Below, in pieces: positions 1 through 8,034 of a stretch of 64,000 nucleotides of DNA (its first letter is position 1; each line of letters starts with the position of its first letter). Under the pieces are notes generated by a model that was given only the letters and a program-made list of their open reading frames with translations, made no database searches and was not told the DNA's origin. Source of the DNA: Candidatus Gastranaerophilales bacterium (GTDB taxonomy: Bacteria; Cyanobacteriota; Vampirovibrionia; Gastranaerophilales; Gastranaerophilaceae); NCBI GenBank assembly GCA_947630045.1, contig CANRGC010000004.1, positions 54,371 through 118,370 on the forward strand, written 5' to 3'. Position numbers and translations under genes: made by a program.

Positions 1-2127
1 GATTACAACATCGCACGTTCCGTTTTTGAGCATTTCTTTAATTTTTTTTCTTTCTTTTAAGGTTTTAAACCTTGAAATCAACTGAACATTAACGGAAAAC
101 GGCTTAAATCTTTCTTCGATTGTTTTAAAGTGTTGAAGCGAAAGAATTGTGGTGGGCGCAATCATAATCGCTTGATATCCCGACATTACAGCCTTAAAAA
201 TCGCCCTTGTGGCAACTTCTGTTTTTCCGAAGCCGACATCAGCGCAAATAAGTCTGTCCATTGGTTTATCAGATTCCATATCCGATTTGGTATCAATAAT
301 TGCCTGCATTTGGTCTTTAGTTTCGGTAAATTCAAAACTGTCTTCCATTTCATACTGCCAGTTTGTATCGGGCTGAAAGGCAATTCCTTTTGACATTTTT
401 CTTTTTGCATACAGTTTTAAAAGGTCATATGCCACCTCTTTAACTTCTTTTTTCGCTTTGTTTTTAATGTTTTCCCAAGAAGCACCGCCCATTTTTGATA
501 AAGAAGGAGAAACGCCCGTTCCTCTGTATCTTTTTAAAAGGTTAATCTGTTCTGCGGGCATAAAAAGCTTATCTTTCCCTTGGAACTCAATCTCAAGATA
601 GTCTTTTTTGCTTCCGTCAAAATCTTGTTTGGTAAGCCCCCTGAAAATTCCGATACCGTGAATGTAATGAACAACATATTCTCCTTCTCTTATATCGTTA
701 ACAGAGTCGATATAATCGGGAGATTGCTTGTTATACATATATTTTCTTGATGTAATGTCTTTGGAATGGCGGCTGAAAAGTTCTTTGTCGGATAAAACCG
801 TGTAATTAATTCCTTCAATCTTAAATTCACCACCCGAAGTTGAAATCGGGGGCAAAATTTTAACTCTGTCGGTAAAAACTTCAAACTCTTTTAAAATTTC
901 TTCCACCCTGTTTTTATAGGCGGTCAAGATTATAACCTCAGCTTTTTCCTTGAGTTTGTTTCTTATGTATTCCGCTATTTTTTCACCGTTTGAAACAAAA
1001 GACGGGGGCATTTGAGAATTAAAATCGGTTATTTTATCGGAAAAAGTTTCCTCATCTTCAAAAAAATCGTCTTCTATAAAGTTATCAAACCCGATTTTTT
1101 TAAAACCTTTTACAGTCTTTTTAAATTCATCCGCATTGAGATGATTTTTGCCCGAAAGAGGCAAAATCAGATAATTTTCAAGGTTATTTTTATAATCGTT
1201 TGAATATTCATAATCAAGGCTTTCCGCCTTTGAATTAATCAGGGCTGATTCATCGAAAATTAAGATATAGTCTTTAAAATAATCAAAAACATTCGCCAAA
1301 TTTTTGTTTATATATGAAATATAATATTCAACCCCTTCAAAATAATCGAAGTTTTCGATTTTTTCTTTTGTTTCATTAAATAAAAGTTTTAGAGCCTCGT
1401 TTTCAAATAAAGGAGAGGAGTTTTTTTCAAGCTCTTTTTTAAAAGAAGTTTTAATATTTTCATTTGCAATAAATTTATACAGTGGCTGAATTTCGACTTC
1501 AGAAGCCTTTTTAAAGCTTTTTTGGGTGTTAGGGTTAAAAAATCTTATATCTTCAATCGTGTCAGCAAAAAATTCAACTCTGAGAGGAAAATCGTACAGT
1601 CCGTATACGTCTAAAATGTCGCCCCTTATTGCAAATTCTCCTATATCAAGCGCCATTGTGCTTCTTTTATAACCGAGTTTTACAAGGGTATTTATCAGGT
1701 TGGTAAGGTCATAATCTTTATTTTTTTCAAGTTTTATTGAATTTTTGTTTATAAAGTCTTCGTCGGGAAATTTTTCAAGGGCAGCTTTTATTGGCATTAC
1801 AATAAAATCGGGCTTTGATTTTAAAATTTCAAACTGTTCTTTATAGATATAATAGTTTTTATCAACGGTCGCATAAGGGCTTATTTCTTGGTAAGGAAAG
1901 ACTTTTGGCGAATAATCAAAAAGGCTTTCATAGTCTTTTTGATATTTCAGGGAACTTTGTTCATCGGAAGTTATAAGAAGTATTTTTTTATCTAAAGATA
2001 AAATATGGTTAATAATCGCAAGTTTTAAGGGCGGATTTAAGCCCGACATACAGTAGGCGCCGCTAAAACCGTTTTTTAAAAACCGATTCAGTTCGGGGAG
2101 ATTAAATTTAAACAAATTTTCAGTCAT
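1..2127 (-). CDS. mfd: Transcription-repair coupling factor Mfd, N-terminal 709 codons (cut by window edge)
   Basis: Mfd removes RNA polymerase stalled at DNA lesions and recruits UvrA. An open minus-strand frame runs from ATG at 2127 to the left edge without a stop. The N-terminal part reads like the UvrB-homology and RNAP-interaction regions. Near the edge there is a helicase Walker A (ADVGFGKTE, about 206-233 on the plus strand) followed by the Mfd-typical PTTILSLQHF and SRFKTLKER. Usual length is about 1100 residues, so the translocase C-terminus lies outside the window. The start overlaps the stop of the acyltransferase gene by 8 bases, so translation is probably coupled. Family identity is clear from the motifs. 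Confidence 0.93.
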   Translation of the reverse strand, partial: MTENLFKFNLPELNRFLKNGFSGAYCMSGLNPPLKLAIINHILSLDKKILLITSDEQSSLKYQKDYESLFDYSPKVFPYQEISPYATVDKNYYIYKEQFEILKSKPDFIVMPIKAALEKFPDEDFINKNSIKLEKNKDYDLTNLINTLVKLGYKRSTMALDIGEFAIRGDILDVYGLYDFPLRVEFFADTIEDIRFFNPNTQKSFKKASEVEIQPLYKFIANENIKTSFKKELEKNSSPLFENEALKLLFNETKEKIENFDYFEGVEYYISYINKNLANVFDYFKDYILIFDESALINSKAESLDYEYSNDYKNNLENYLILPLSGKNHLNADEFKKTVKGFKKIGFDNFIEDDFFEDEETFSDKITDFNSQMPPSFVSNGEKIAEYIRNKLKEKAEVIILTAYKNRVEEILKEFEVFTDRVKILPPISTSGGEFKIEGINYTVLSDKELFSRHSKDITSRKYMYNKQSPDYIDSVNDIREGEYVVHYIHGIGIFRGLTKQDFDGSKKDYLEIEFQGKDKLFMPAEQINLLKRYRGTGVSPSLSKMGGASWENIKNKAKKEVKEVAYDLLKLYAKRKMSKGIAFQPDTNWQYEMEDSFEFTETKDQMQAIIDTKSDMESDKPMDRLICADVGFGKTEVATRAIFKAVMSGYQAIMIAPTTILSLQHFKTIEERFKPFSVNVQLISRFKTLKERKKIKEMLKNGTCDVVI

Positions 2128-2944
2128 CTTCTTCTTTGATACCGATACTTTTAAGTTTTTGTTCTATCGCACGCCACCAGTGAAGTTTTTGTTTATAAAT
2201 GTAATTATAACCTTCAAAATTTCCTTTGCTTATATTTTTATCATGAATATCGAGAAATTTTTCAAATTCGCTCTGCAATTCCACGGTCAGTTTTTTTCTG
2301 TCGGGAACAGGTTCCGTTATGGTTCTGTGTTCGCCAAATTCGGTTATAATTTCCGGTCTGTCCTGTCTTAGGAACATAAAACTGTTTGCAACGGGAACAA
2401 GGTTAACGCCGCCATATAATTTAACCGCCTTATCAACCATAAAAGCAAGCCCTGTCTGAAAAATTTCAGGTCTGTAATGCGGCGGACGAATAATTCCCTG
2501 CGGAAATATCCAAAAGGCAATGTCGGGTTTATCAAGCGTGGTAACCGCATAATTTAAAGATTTTATTGCGCTTTGCGCAGATTTTTTATTTATCGGAAAA
2601 CAGCCAATGTATTGAAAGAGCGGAAACCTGTTCATTTCTTCAATCATAAATCTGAAGCGTTTATTTTTGATTACATGATAAACAAGAAAATATGCCCAAA
2701 TTCCGTCCCACCAGTTTGTGTGGTTTGCATAAAAAATTGTTGCAAAACGCTTATCGCAGCTGTAGACATTTTCTTTGCCTTTTACCATTGAGGCATAAAA
2801 TCGGCTTTTTATCATAATTGGAAAAATAACGTCTGCGGCAAAATGCCAAAAAGGAATATTTTTGGCTATCCTGAACTTTTCTTCCCTGTTTCTTTGCTTT
2901 GTCGGCGGTATTTCAGGGTACATATGCATAGGGCTGTTTGTCAT
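2120..2944 (-). CDS. PlsC-type lysophospholipid acyltransferase family protein
   Basis: Probable membrane-associated acyltransferase that moves a fatty acyl group to a lysophospholipid or related acceptor. The HX4D catalytic box is present (NHTNWWD, His75 and Asp80 counted from the ATG). FPQG at about 147-150 stands where PlsC proteins have FPEG. The chosen start is ATG 2944. A TTG at 2983 would add 13 residues but lies upstream of the predicted -35 box. No ribosome-binding site precedes either start, and a TTGACA/TAAAAT promoter puts transcription onset right at the ATG. It lies downstream of rseP and overlaps mfd. The acceptor substrate is unknown. Confidence 0.8.
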   Translation of the reverse strand: MTNSPMHMYPEIPPTKQRNREEKFRIAKNIPFWHFAADVIFPIMIKSRFYASMVKGKENVYSCDKRFATIFYANHTNWWDGIWAYFLVYHVIKNKRFRFMIEEMNRFPLFQYIGCFPINKKSAQSAIKSLNYAVTTLDKPDIAFWIFPQGIIRPPHYRPEIFQTGLAFMVDKAVKLYGGVNLVPVANSFMFLRQDRPEIITEFGEHRTITEPVPDRKKLTVELQSEFEKFLDIHDKNISKGNFEGYNYIYKQKLHWWRAIEQKLKSIGIKEEDD

Positions 2945-2951
2945 AATTATA

Positions 2952-2980
2952 ATTTTATTTTTATAAGTGTATTGTGTCAA
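2952..2980 (-). promoter_or_regulatory. Sigma70-type promoter of the acyltransferase/mfd genes, probably leaderless
   Basis: On the minus strand TTGACA (2980-2975) is followed after 17 bases by TAAAAT (2957-2952). The ATG starts at 2944, seven bases after the -10 box, so the transcript would begin at or next to the start codon. There is no Shine-Dalgarno sequence. Confidence 0.55.
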
Positions 2981-2992
2981 CAAGGTTAAAAA

Positions 2993-4384
2993 TTAAAATT
3001 TACCTATAATGAGCGCCCATATATCATTAAAGAGAATAAGCACCATTAAGAATATTAACAAAATAAAAAATATTTTGCTTATATTTTCGACTGCGCCTTC
3101 GTTTAAAGGCCTTCCGATAATTTTTTCAATAATGATAAACATTAAATGTCCGCCGTCAAGCGCCGGAATGGGCAAAAGGTTAATTATTGCAAGATTTATA
3201 CTTATAAGCGCAGTTAATAAAAGACCGTTTAGCATTCCTTGATATTGAATAATGTCAGAGCCGATTTTTGCAATTGCAATAATTCCATGCATTTCACTTG
3301 CGGGAATTTTTCCCGTAACAAGCTGTTTAAAGCCGTAACACATATATTTTGTGCTTGACGCCATATAGTTAAAAGAGTCTTTTAATATGTTTTTAATTCC
3401 CCTGACATCTTTATAAATGTCGACTGAAGAAAGGCTCAAGCCCAAAACTCCTTCTTTTGGAGAAATAATATTTTTAAACTCAATCTCACTTCCGCCTCTT
3501 TCAACCGTGATATCCAAGGGCTTATATGAGTCTGAAATTGCGTTTGCAAGCTCATTTAAAGTGATTGAAGTTTCTGTCTTATAAGTTGTGTTATTTTCAA
3601 TTTTATCTCTCAAATTTATTTCTTTTTCGCTCAATTGAACTTCATTTAACTCAAGTTTATCAAGCCCTTTTGCAACTTCATCGCTTACAACAAGTGTTTT
3701 TTCGGGGGTTTTATTCGGAAGTTTTATTGTTGTTCCCTCTTTAACCGGTTCGTTTTCAGATAAAGCCGGATTTAACTTTAAAAGCTTGTTTAAATTTTCT
3801 TTTGCAATTTCAGGGTCAATTTTGCCGTCGTTTGTTTTGCTGTTTTGAACATAGAAAATAAACTTATATGTCGAATCAATATTATTTCCGTTAACTTTTA
3901 AAATTTTATCTCCGTTTTCAAAGGTGTCAGGGTAATTTTTTTGAACAAACCCGTCTTTAACAACTTCGTTTATAAAAACATCAGCCCTTCCTGTCGGAAG
4001 TTTATGAAAAATGAGGCATGCAAGAACAATCAGGAAAAACGCAAAAATAATATTCATAATAACGCCCGCAGAAATTATAACGGCACGCTTTATTGCGGGC
4101 TGATTCATTAACCTTTCGGGAGAATCTTTGGGCAAAATCTCATTTCCGTCTTTATCTTCTTCATCGTCCGGAAAAGAAACGTATCCGCCCAAAAGACAGG
4201 CATGAACCAAAATTTCAAGATCGCCCTTCTTTGTTTTAAAGAGGGTTGGACCGATTGGCATTCCTATTCCGAATTTTGTAACTTTCACTTTGAAAATTCT
4301 TGCCGCAATATAATGCCCCCACTCATGCACAAGCACGAGAAGGCTGATTAAAATTATCATTATAATTAAACTTACAGGGTTCAT
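2993..4384 (-). CDS. rseP: Site-2 intramembrane zinc metalloprotease RseP/MmpA family
   Basis: Membrane protease that cuts transmembrane anti-sigma factors or signal-peptide remnants within the bilayer. The zinc motif HEWGH (His20, Glu21, His24) lies in the first membrane helix, and the second metal-ligand motif LLPIPALDGGH is near the C-terminus. Hydrophobic helices follow at about 100-125 and in the last 70 residues. The periplasmic middle (about 130-330) should hold PDZ domains but is divergent and rich in Lys, Asn and Glu. The start is only three bases after the stop of the upstream gene, with no ribosome-binding site, which suggests coupling. At 463 residues it has the usual length for the family. 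Confidence 0.92.
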   Translation of the reverse strand: MNPVSLIIMIILISLLVLVHEWGHYIAARIFKVKVTKFGIGMPIGPTLFKTKKGDLEILVHACLLGGYVSFPDDEEDKDGNEILPKDSPERLMNQPAIKRAVIISAGVIMNIIFAFFLIVLACLIFHKLPTGRADVFINEVVKDGFVQKNYPDTFENGDKILKVNGNNIDSTYKFIFYVQNSKTNDGKIDPEIAKENLNKLLKLNPALSENEPVKEGTTIKLPNKTPEKTLVVSDEVAKGLDKLELNEVQLSEKEINLRDKIENNTTYKTETSITLNELANAISDSYKPLDITVERGGSEIEFKNIISPKEGVLGLSLSSVDIYKDVRGIKNILKDSFNYMASSTKYMCYGFKQLVTGKIPASEMHGIIAIAKIGSDIIQYQGMLNGLLLTALISINLAIINLLPIPALDGGHLMFIIIEKIIGRPLNEGAVENISKIFFILLIFLMVLILFNDIWALIIGKF

Positions 4385-4387
4385 TTT

Positions 4388-5008
4388 TTATATCGCAATT
4401 TTTTTGTTTTTTCTGTTTTTTGCAAATTCAAAATCATACACTTCCTGTTTAATCGGGTTAGTATAACTTTGCTTGAGAACAATTTCCGGTCTTTTTCCGG
4501 TTTGGTAGAGTTTTTTGTTCAAATCTATTGCATCTTTATATTGAACTCTGACCGCAGGTTCTCTTTTTAATTTCATTGTATCAGAATAACACTTTTGAGC
4601 AAGAACTAATATTAAAGCTAAAAGTCCTGTCACAAGACTTATTTTATTATAGTCAACGGGAGCCTTGCTTTCTTTTGGCACAAAAATTGCCTTAACATCT
4701 TCCACTCCGGCGCCTTTGAGATAAATTCTCGCTTTCCTTCCTATCTGTTGATTTACAACGCTGAGGTCGGAAGAATAATTAATTTTATAATTGTCGGCAA
4801 ATTTTGCGTTTTTTATATCAAAATAAATGTCGTTTGAATTTTCTCTTACTGTTTGAATATCGCCTCTGTAGGTGCTTTTAAGGTTAAGAGTAATTGCACC
4901 GTTATCGGCTTTTTCAACAATTGCTTCATTTATATAATTAACTGTTTTTCCGGAGTTTATTCCAAAATAAAGGCAAAGCGCCAATAACAATATGACTGTT
5001 TTTTTCAT
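4388..5008 (-). CDS. Secreted or membrane-anchored protein of unknown function upstream of rseP
   Basis: Not recognised. A hydrophobic signal segment (residues 3-18) is followed by a beta-rich region of about 90 residues containing NDIYFDIKNAKF, reminiscent of AMIN-type domains that bind the cell wall. A second hydrophobic stretch lies at about 122-141, followed by a basic cytoplasmic tail with KNRKNKK at the end. A strong ribosome-binding site (GGGGAG) sits 6 bases before the ATG. It is first in the rseP operon, so it could be a regulator or substrate of the protease; that is inference from position only. Confidence 0.7.
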   Translation of the reverse strand: MKKTVILLLALCLYFGINSGKTVNYINEAIVEKADNGAITLNLKSTYRGDIQTVRENSNDIYFDIKNAKFADNYKINYSSDLSVVNQQIGRKARIYLKGAGVEDVKAIFVPKESKAPVDYNKISLVTGLLALILVLAQKCYSDTMKLKREPAVRVQYKDAIDLNKKLYQTGKRPEIVLKQSYTNPIKQEVYDFEFAKNRKNKKIAI

Positions 5009-5118
5009 TATTCACTCCCCGATATTTAAAAGGCATTAATCAGCCCGTATTATATTTTTACCTTTTTTTAAAAATATCTTCATCTATCTTTGGAAGGATA
5101 ATTTTATTAATCTTTAGA

Positions 5119-5147
5119 TTGATTAAAACCTTTGTCTTTTATATAAT
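5119..5147 (+). promoter_or_regulatory. Promoter of the heptosyltransferase/waaA operon, leaderless layout
   Basis: TTGATT (5119-5124), a 17-base spacer and TATAAT (5142-5147). Only six bases separate the -10 box from ATG 5154, and no ribosome-binding site is present. Transcription would start at the A of the ATG. Confidence 0.65.
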
Positions 5148-5153
5148 TTTCTT

Positions 5154-6194
5154 ATGGATATTAAGGGGAAAAAGATTCTTTTAATCAGGCTGAGCGCCCT
5201 TGGGGACGTTGTTTTCAATATTCCTCTTTCAAACGTTTTGAAAGAAAACGGAGCAATTGTTCATTTTCTTGTTTCCGAAAAAGGGTATGACATTATAAAA
5301 GATAACCCCTGTAACGACAGAACAATTCTTGCCCCCGTTGAAAAATGGAAAAAAAGTAAAAATTTAATAAAAAACTTTTTTGAATATTTAAAAATTATAA
5401 AAGAAATAAGAAGCGAAAATTACGACATTGTCATTGATACCCAGCTTATTTTAAAAAGTTTAATCTGGACAATTTTTTCAAAAGGAAAGAGAAGAATTGT
5501 TTCAAAAAGCGCAAGGGAAGGCGCTATTTTGGGCGGGAACGAATTTATAGAGCCTATTTTTAAAGATTTTTCAGTTCATGCCGTTCAGAATTATTTTCAA
5601 TTTGCAAAACATTTGGGATTGGACACTTCAAATATAAAGTTTACACTTCCCGTGTGCAAAAAAGAAACAAAAGAAAAAATTGAACATTTGCTTTCAAATT
5701 TGGACAAAAACAAGAAAAACCTTATGCTTGCGCCCGCAACAACTTGGAAAAACAAACATTGGGATGAAGAAAACTGGAAAAAACTCATAAAAGAAATTGA
5801 TAAAACAAAATATAACCTTGTTTTTTTGGGCACACAAAAAGATTTGGGGCTGATTAGCCGAATTGGCGGAGATGAATTTTATAATCTTGCCGGTAAAACA
5901 AACCTTTTAGAGTTGGTTGAGGTTTTTTATCATGCAGACATTTTAATTTCGCTTGATTCAGGCTCAACTCATCTTGCGTGCGCTACGGGACATCCAAAAA
6001 TTATTTCAATTTTTACATCCACCCCGAAAGAAAGATATGCGCCCACAGGTTCAGGTCATATTGCCCTTTCCGGAAATTTAAGCTGTCAGCCCTGCCACAG
6101 AAAAAAATGTTTAAAAATGACTGATGAATGTACCAAAAAACCTTCTTATACGGAAGTTTTAGACGCTATTAAACAAATAGAGGCAATTTTATGA
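5154..6194 (+). CDS. ADP-heptose:LPS heptosyltransferase family (GT9)
   Basis: Glycosyltransferase family 9 enzyme that adds heptose, or a related sugar, to the lipopolysaccharide core on the inner face of the cytoplasmic membrane. The N-terminal ILLIRLSALGDVVFNIP is the family hallmark (an Asp in the SALGD loop). The C-terminal half carries the donor-binding ISLDSGSTHLACATG motif. A Cys-rich tail (CQPCHRKKC) is typical of many WaaC/WaaF-like proteins. At 346 residues the length fits. The stop overlaps the waaA start by four bases (ATGA), so the two LPS genes are coupled. Whether it is WaaC, WaaF or another GT9 cannot be told from sequence alone. Confidence 0.9.
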   Translation: MDIKGKKILLIRLSALGDVVFNIPLSNVLKENGAIVHFLVSEKGYDIIKDNPCNDRTILAPVEKWKKSKNLIKNFFEYLKIIKEIRSENYDIVIDTQLILKSLIWTIFSKGKRRIVSKSAREGAILGGNEFIEPIFKDFSVHAVQNYFQFAKHLGLDTSNIKFTLPVCKKETKEKIEHLLSNLDKNKKNLMLAPATTWKNKHWDEENWKKLIKEIDKTKYNLVFLGTQKDLGLISRIGGDEFYNLAGKTNLLELVEVFYHADILISLDSGSTHLACATGHPKIISIFTSTPKERYAPTGSGHIALSGNLSCQPCHRKKCLKMTDECTKKPSYTEVLDAIKQIEAIL

Positions 6195-7462
6195 AAAAAC
6201 TTTTTTTATATTTTTATTCAATTTTATCTTCAATTTTATCGCTCGTTATTTTGCCTTTAATTTGGCTTATAAGAATTATTCAAAAAAAGGATGTTTCAAG
6301 CTGGAAAATTAAACTCGGAAACTTTAATTTGCCCGATAATTTTGATAAAACCAAAAAAACAATTATGATTCACGGTGTTTCCGTGGGCGAGGTTGTTTCA
6401 TTGGAAAAATTGGTAAGAAAAATTAAGGAAAATTTTCCAAATTATAACCTTGTTTTAACAACGGGTACAAAAACGGGGCAAGAAACCGCAATTAAAAAAA
6501 TGTCCGATACTGCGGATTTTATAACCTATTTTCCTATAGACATTCCTTTTTGCGTTAATTCTTTTCTGAAAAAAATAAAACCCGACGTTGTTTTAATCGC
6601 AGAAACCGAAATTTGGCCCGTATTTGCATTTTCTTGTAAAAATAAAAAAATTCCTCTTTTTATAATTAACGGCAGAATGAGCGAAAATTCTTTCGGGTCA
6701 TACAAACTTTTAAGCCCGTTTTTCAGGTGTGTTCTTCCTCTTTACACGGGAATTTACACCCAGAGCGAAATTGATAAAGAAAGGCTTCTTAAAGTCGGAG
6801 CAAACAAAGACACTCTTGAAGTTATGAAAAATTTAAAGTTTGATGTCAGCAAATTTAATGTCGATATGGATATAAAGCCTCAAGGTTCAAAAGTTTTGAT
6901 TGCAGGAAGCACCCATAAAGGCGAAGATGAAATTGTTTTAAAGGTTTATAAAAAACTCAAAGAAACTGAAAATGTAAAGCTTCTTTTAGCGCCAAGACAC
7001 GTCACAAGGACGGAAGATGTTGAAAATTTGCTTAAAAGTGCGGCTCTTTCATACAATCTGTATGACAAAGCGCCTTATTTTGAAGAAAAAGACGTGCTTT
7101 TATTAAATGTAACGGGTGAACTTGCAAAGCTCTATGCGCTTTCTGACGTTGCGTTTATTGGCGGAAGTTTCAACCAAACGGGGGGTCATAACCCGCTTGA
7201 AGCCATAATTTTTGATAAGCCCGTCATTTCAGGGCCTTCAATTAAAAACTTTACGGATATATACTCTATTTTAACGAATGCAAAAGCGGCTTTTGTTGTG
7301 CAAAATGACGAAGAGTTTTATAATATTGCTCAAAAACTCTTTGCGGATGAGAAATTTTATGAAACAATTTCAAAAAACGCTCTGGGCGTCTTTACAAGCC
7401 AGCAAGGAGCTCTTGAATTTGTTATTGATAAATTGAGAAAGGTTTTTATAAATGAAAATTAA
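6191..7462 (+). CDS. waaA: 3-deoxy-D-manno-octulosonic acid (Kdo) transferase
   Basis: WaaA/KdtA moves Kdo from CMP-Kdo to the lipid A precursor, the first step of LPS core assembly. An N-terminal membrane anchor (about 5-27) is followed by a GT-B fold. HGVSVGEV, AETEIWP and the C-terminal GGSFNQTGGHNPLEA motif are all family landmarks. The 423-residue length is normal. It is coupled to the heptosyltransferase in front and overlaps the next gene by 11 bases. Its presence shows an outer membrane with Kdo-containing LPS. Confidence 0.96.
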   Translation: MKKLFLYFYSILSSILSLVILPLIWLIRIIQKKDVSSWKIKLGNFNLPDNFDKTKKTIMIHGVSVGEVVSLEKLVRKIKENFPNYNLVLTTGTKTGQETAIKKMSDTADFITYFPIDIPFCVNSFLKKIKPDVVLIAETEIWPVFAFSCKNKKIPLFIINGRMSENSFGSYKLLSPFFRCVLPLYTGIYTQSEIDKERLLKVGANKDTLEVMKNLKFDVSKFNVDMDIKPQGSKVLIAGSTHKGEDEIVLKVYKKLKETENVKLLLAPRHVTRTEDVENLLKSAALSYNLYDKAPYFEEKDVLLLNVTGELAKLYALSDVAFIGGSFNQTGGHNPLEAIIFDKPVISGPSIKNFTDIYSILTNAKAAFVVQNDEEFYNIAQKLFADEKFYETISKNALGVFTSQQGALEFVIDKLRKVFINEN

Positions 7463-7937
7463 AGTTTTATTAACATTATTGGTTTTATCCGTTGTGCTTA
7501 AGGCGAATGCCGATGTGGCTTTCACTCTGCCGGCTGATTTTTTAACTCAGGTTTCAAAAGGGGTTCAATTTAAAACCGATTTAAACTTTATTGAAAGACT
7601 TCTTGTTAATCAAACCGTTAAAAACACTTCAATAGACGGAATTAAGCTTAACGATTACAAACCGGAAACTCTTTTGAAATATTTCAATCAAGACAGCACT
7701 TTTAAACAAATTGCCCCGAACAAACTTGTTGAACCAAGAACGGGGGCAACTCTTGAATTTAACTCCGACAATATGTGTGACGGCAAAAATTGCACCATTA
7801 CCGTAGATTTAAACGGAGAAAAAGGCCCGAACCAAAACTGGACGGAATTTGCAAACCCGAAAGACAGAATAATCTTAATAATTAAAAAAACAGGGGACGG
7901 CGGACTTGACGTGCAGTTTCCCGAATTTAACAACTAA
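7452..7937 (+). CDS. Secreted protein with a pseudopilin-like DLNGxKGPNQ module
   Basis: Not recognised as a named family. A signal peptide is clear (Lys-rich start, hydrophobic 5-18, possible cleavage after KANA). The C-terminal third reads CDGKNCTITVDLNG then EKGPNQNW. That closely matches CVNFIYDLNG then TKGPNQIG in the two pseudopilins at 57.6 and 59.2 kb, although this protein has no prepilin leader. It overlaps the end of waaA by 11 bases and belongs to the LPS operon by position. A shared fold or ligand site with the pilin tips is inference. Confidence 0.72.
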   Translation: MKIKVLLTLLVLSVVLKANADVAFTLPADFLTQVSKGVQFKTDLNFIERLLVNQTVKNTSIDGIKLNDYKPETLLKYFNQDSTFKQIAPNKLVEPRTGATLEFNSDNMCDGKNCTITVDLNGEKGPNQNWTEFANPKDRIILIIKKTGDGGLDVQFPEFNN

Positions 7938-8034
7938 GAGTTTTTAAACTTTGTAAATTTTTTTATAAAAACTGTTAAAAAATTTTGTTTTGATGTTTTC
8001 AAGCAACAAAAGACACGGTTTTAACAGGATATCA

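Noticed and set aside
186..410. Short frames opposite and within the mfd region
   Set aside because: They lie in other frames of the clear Mfd coding sequence and lack their own signals.
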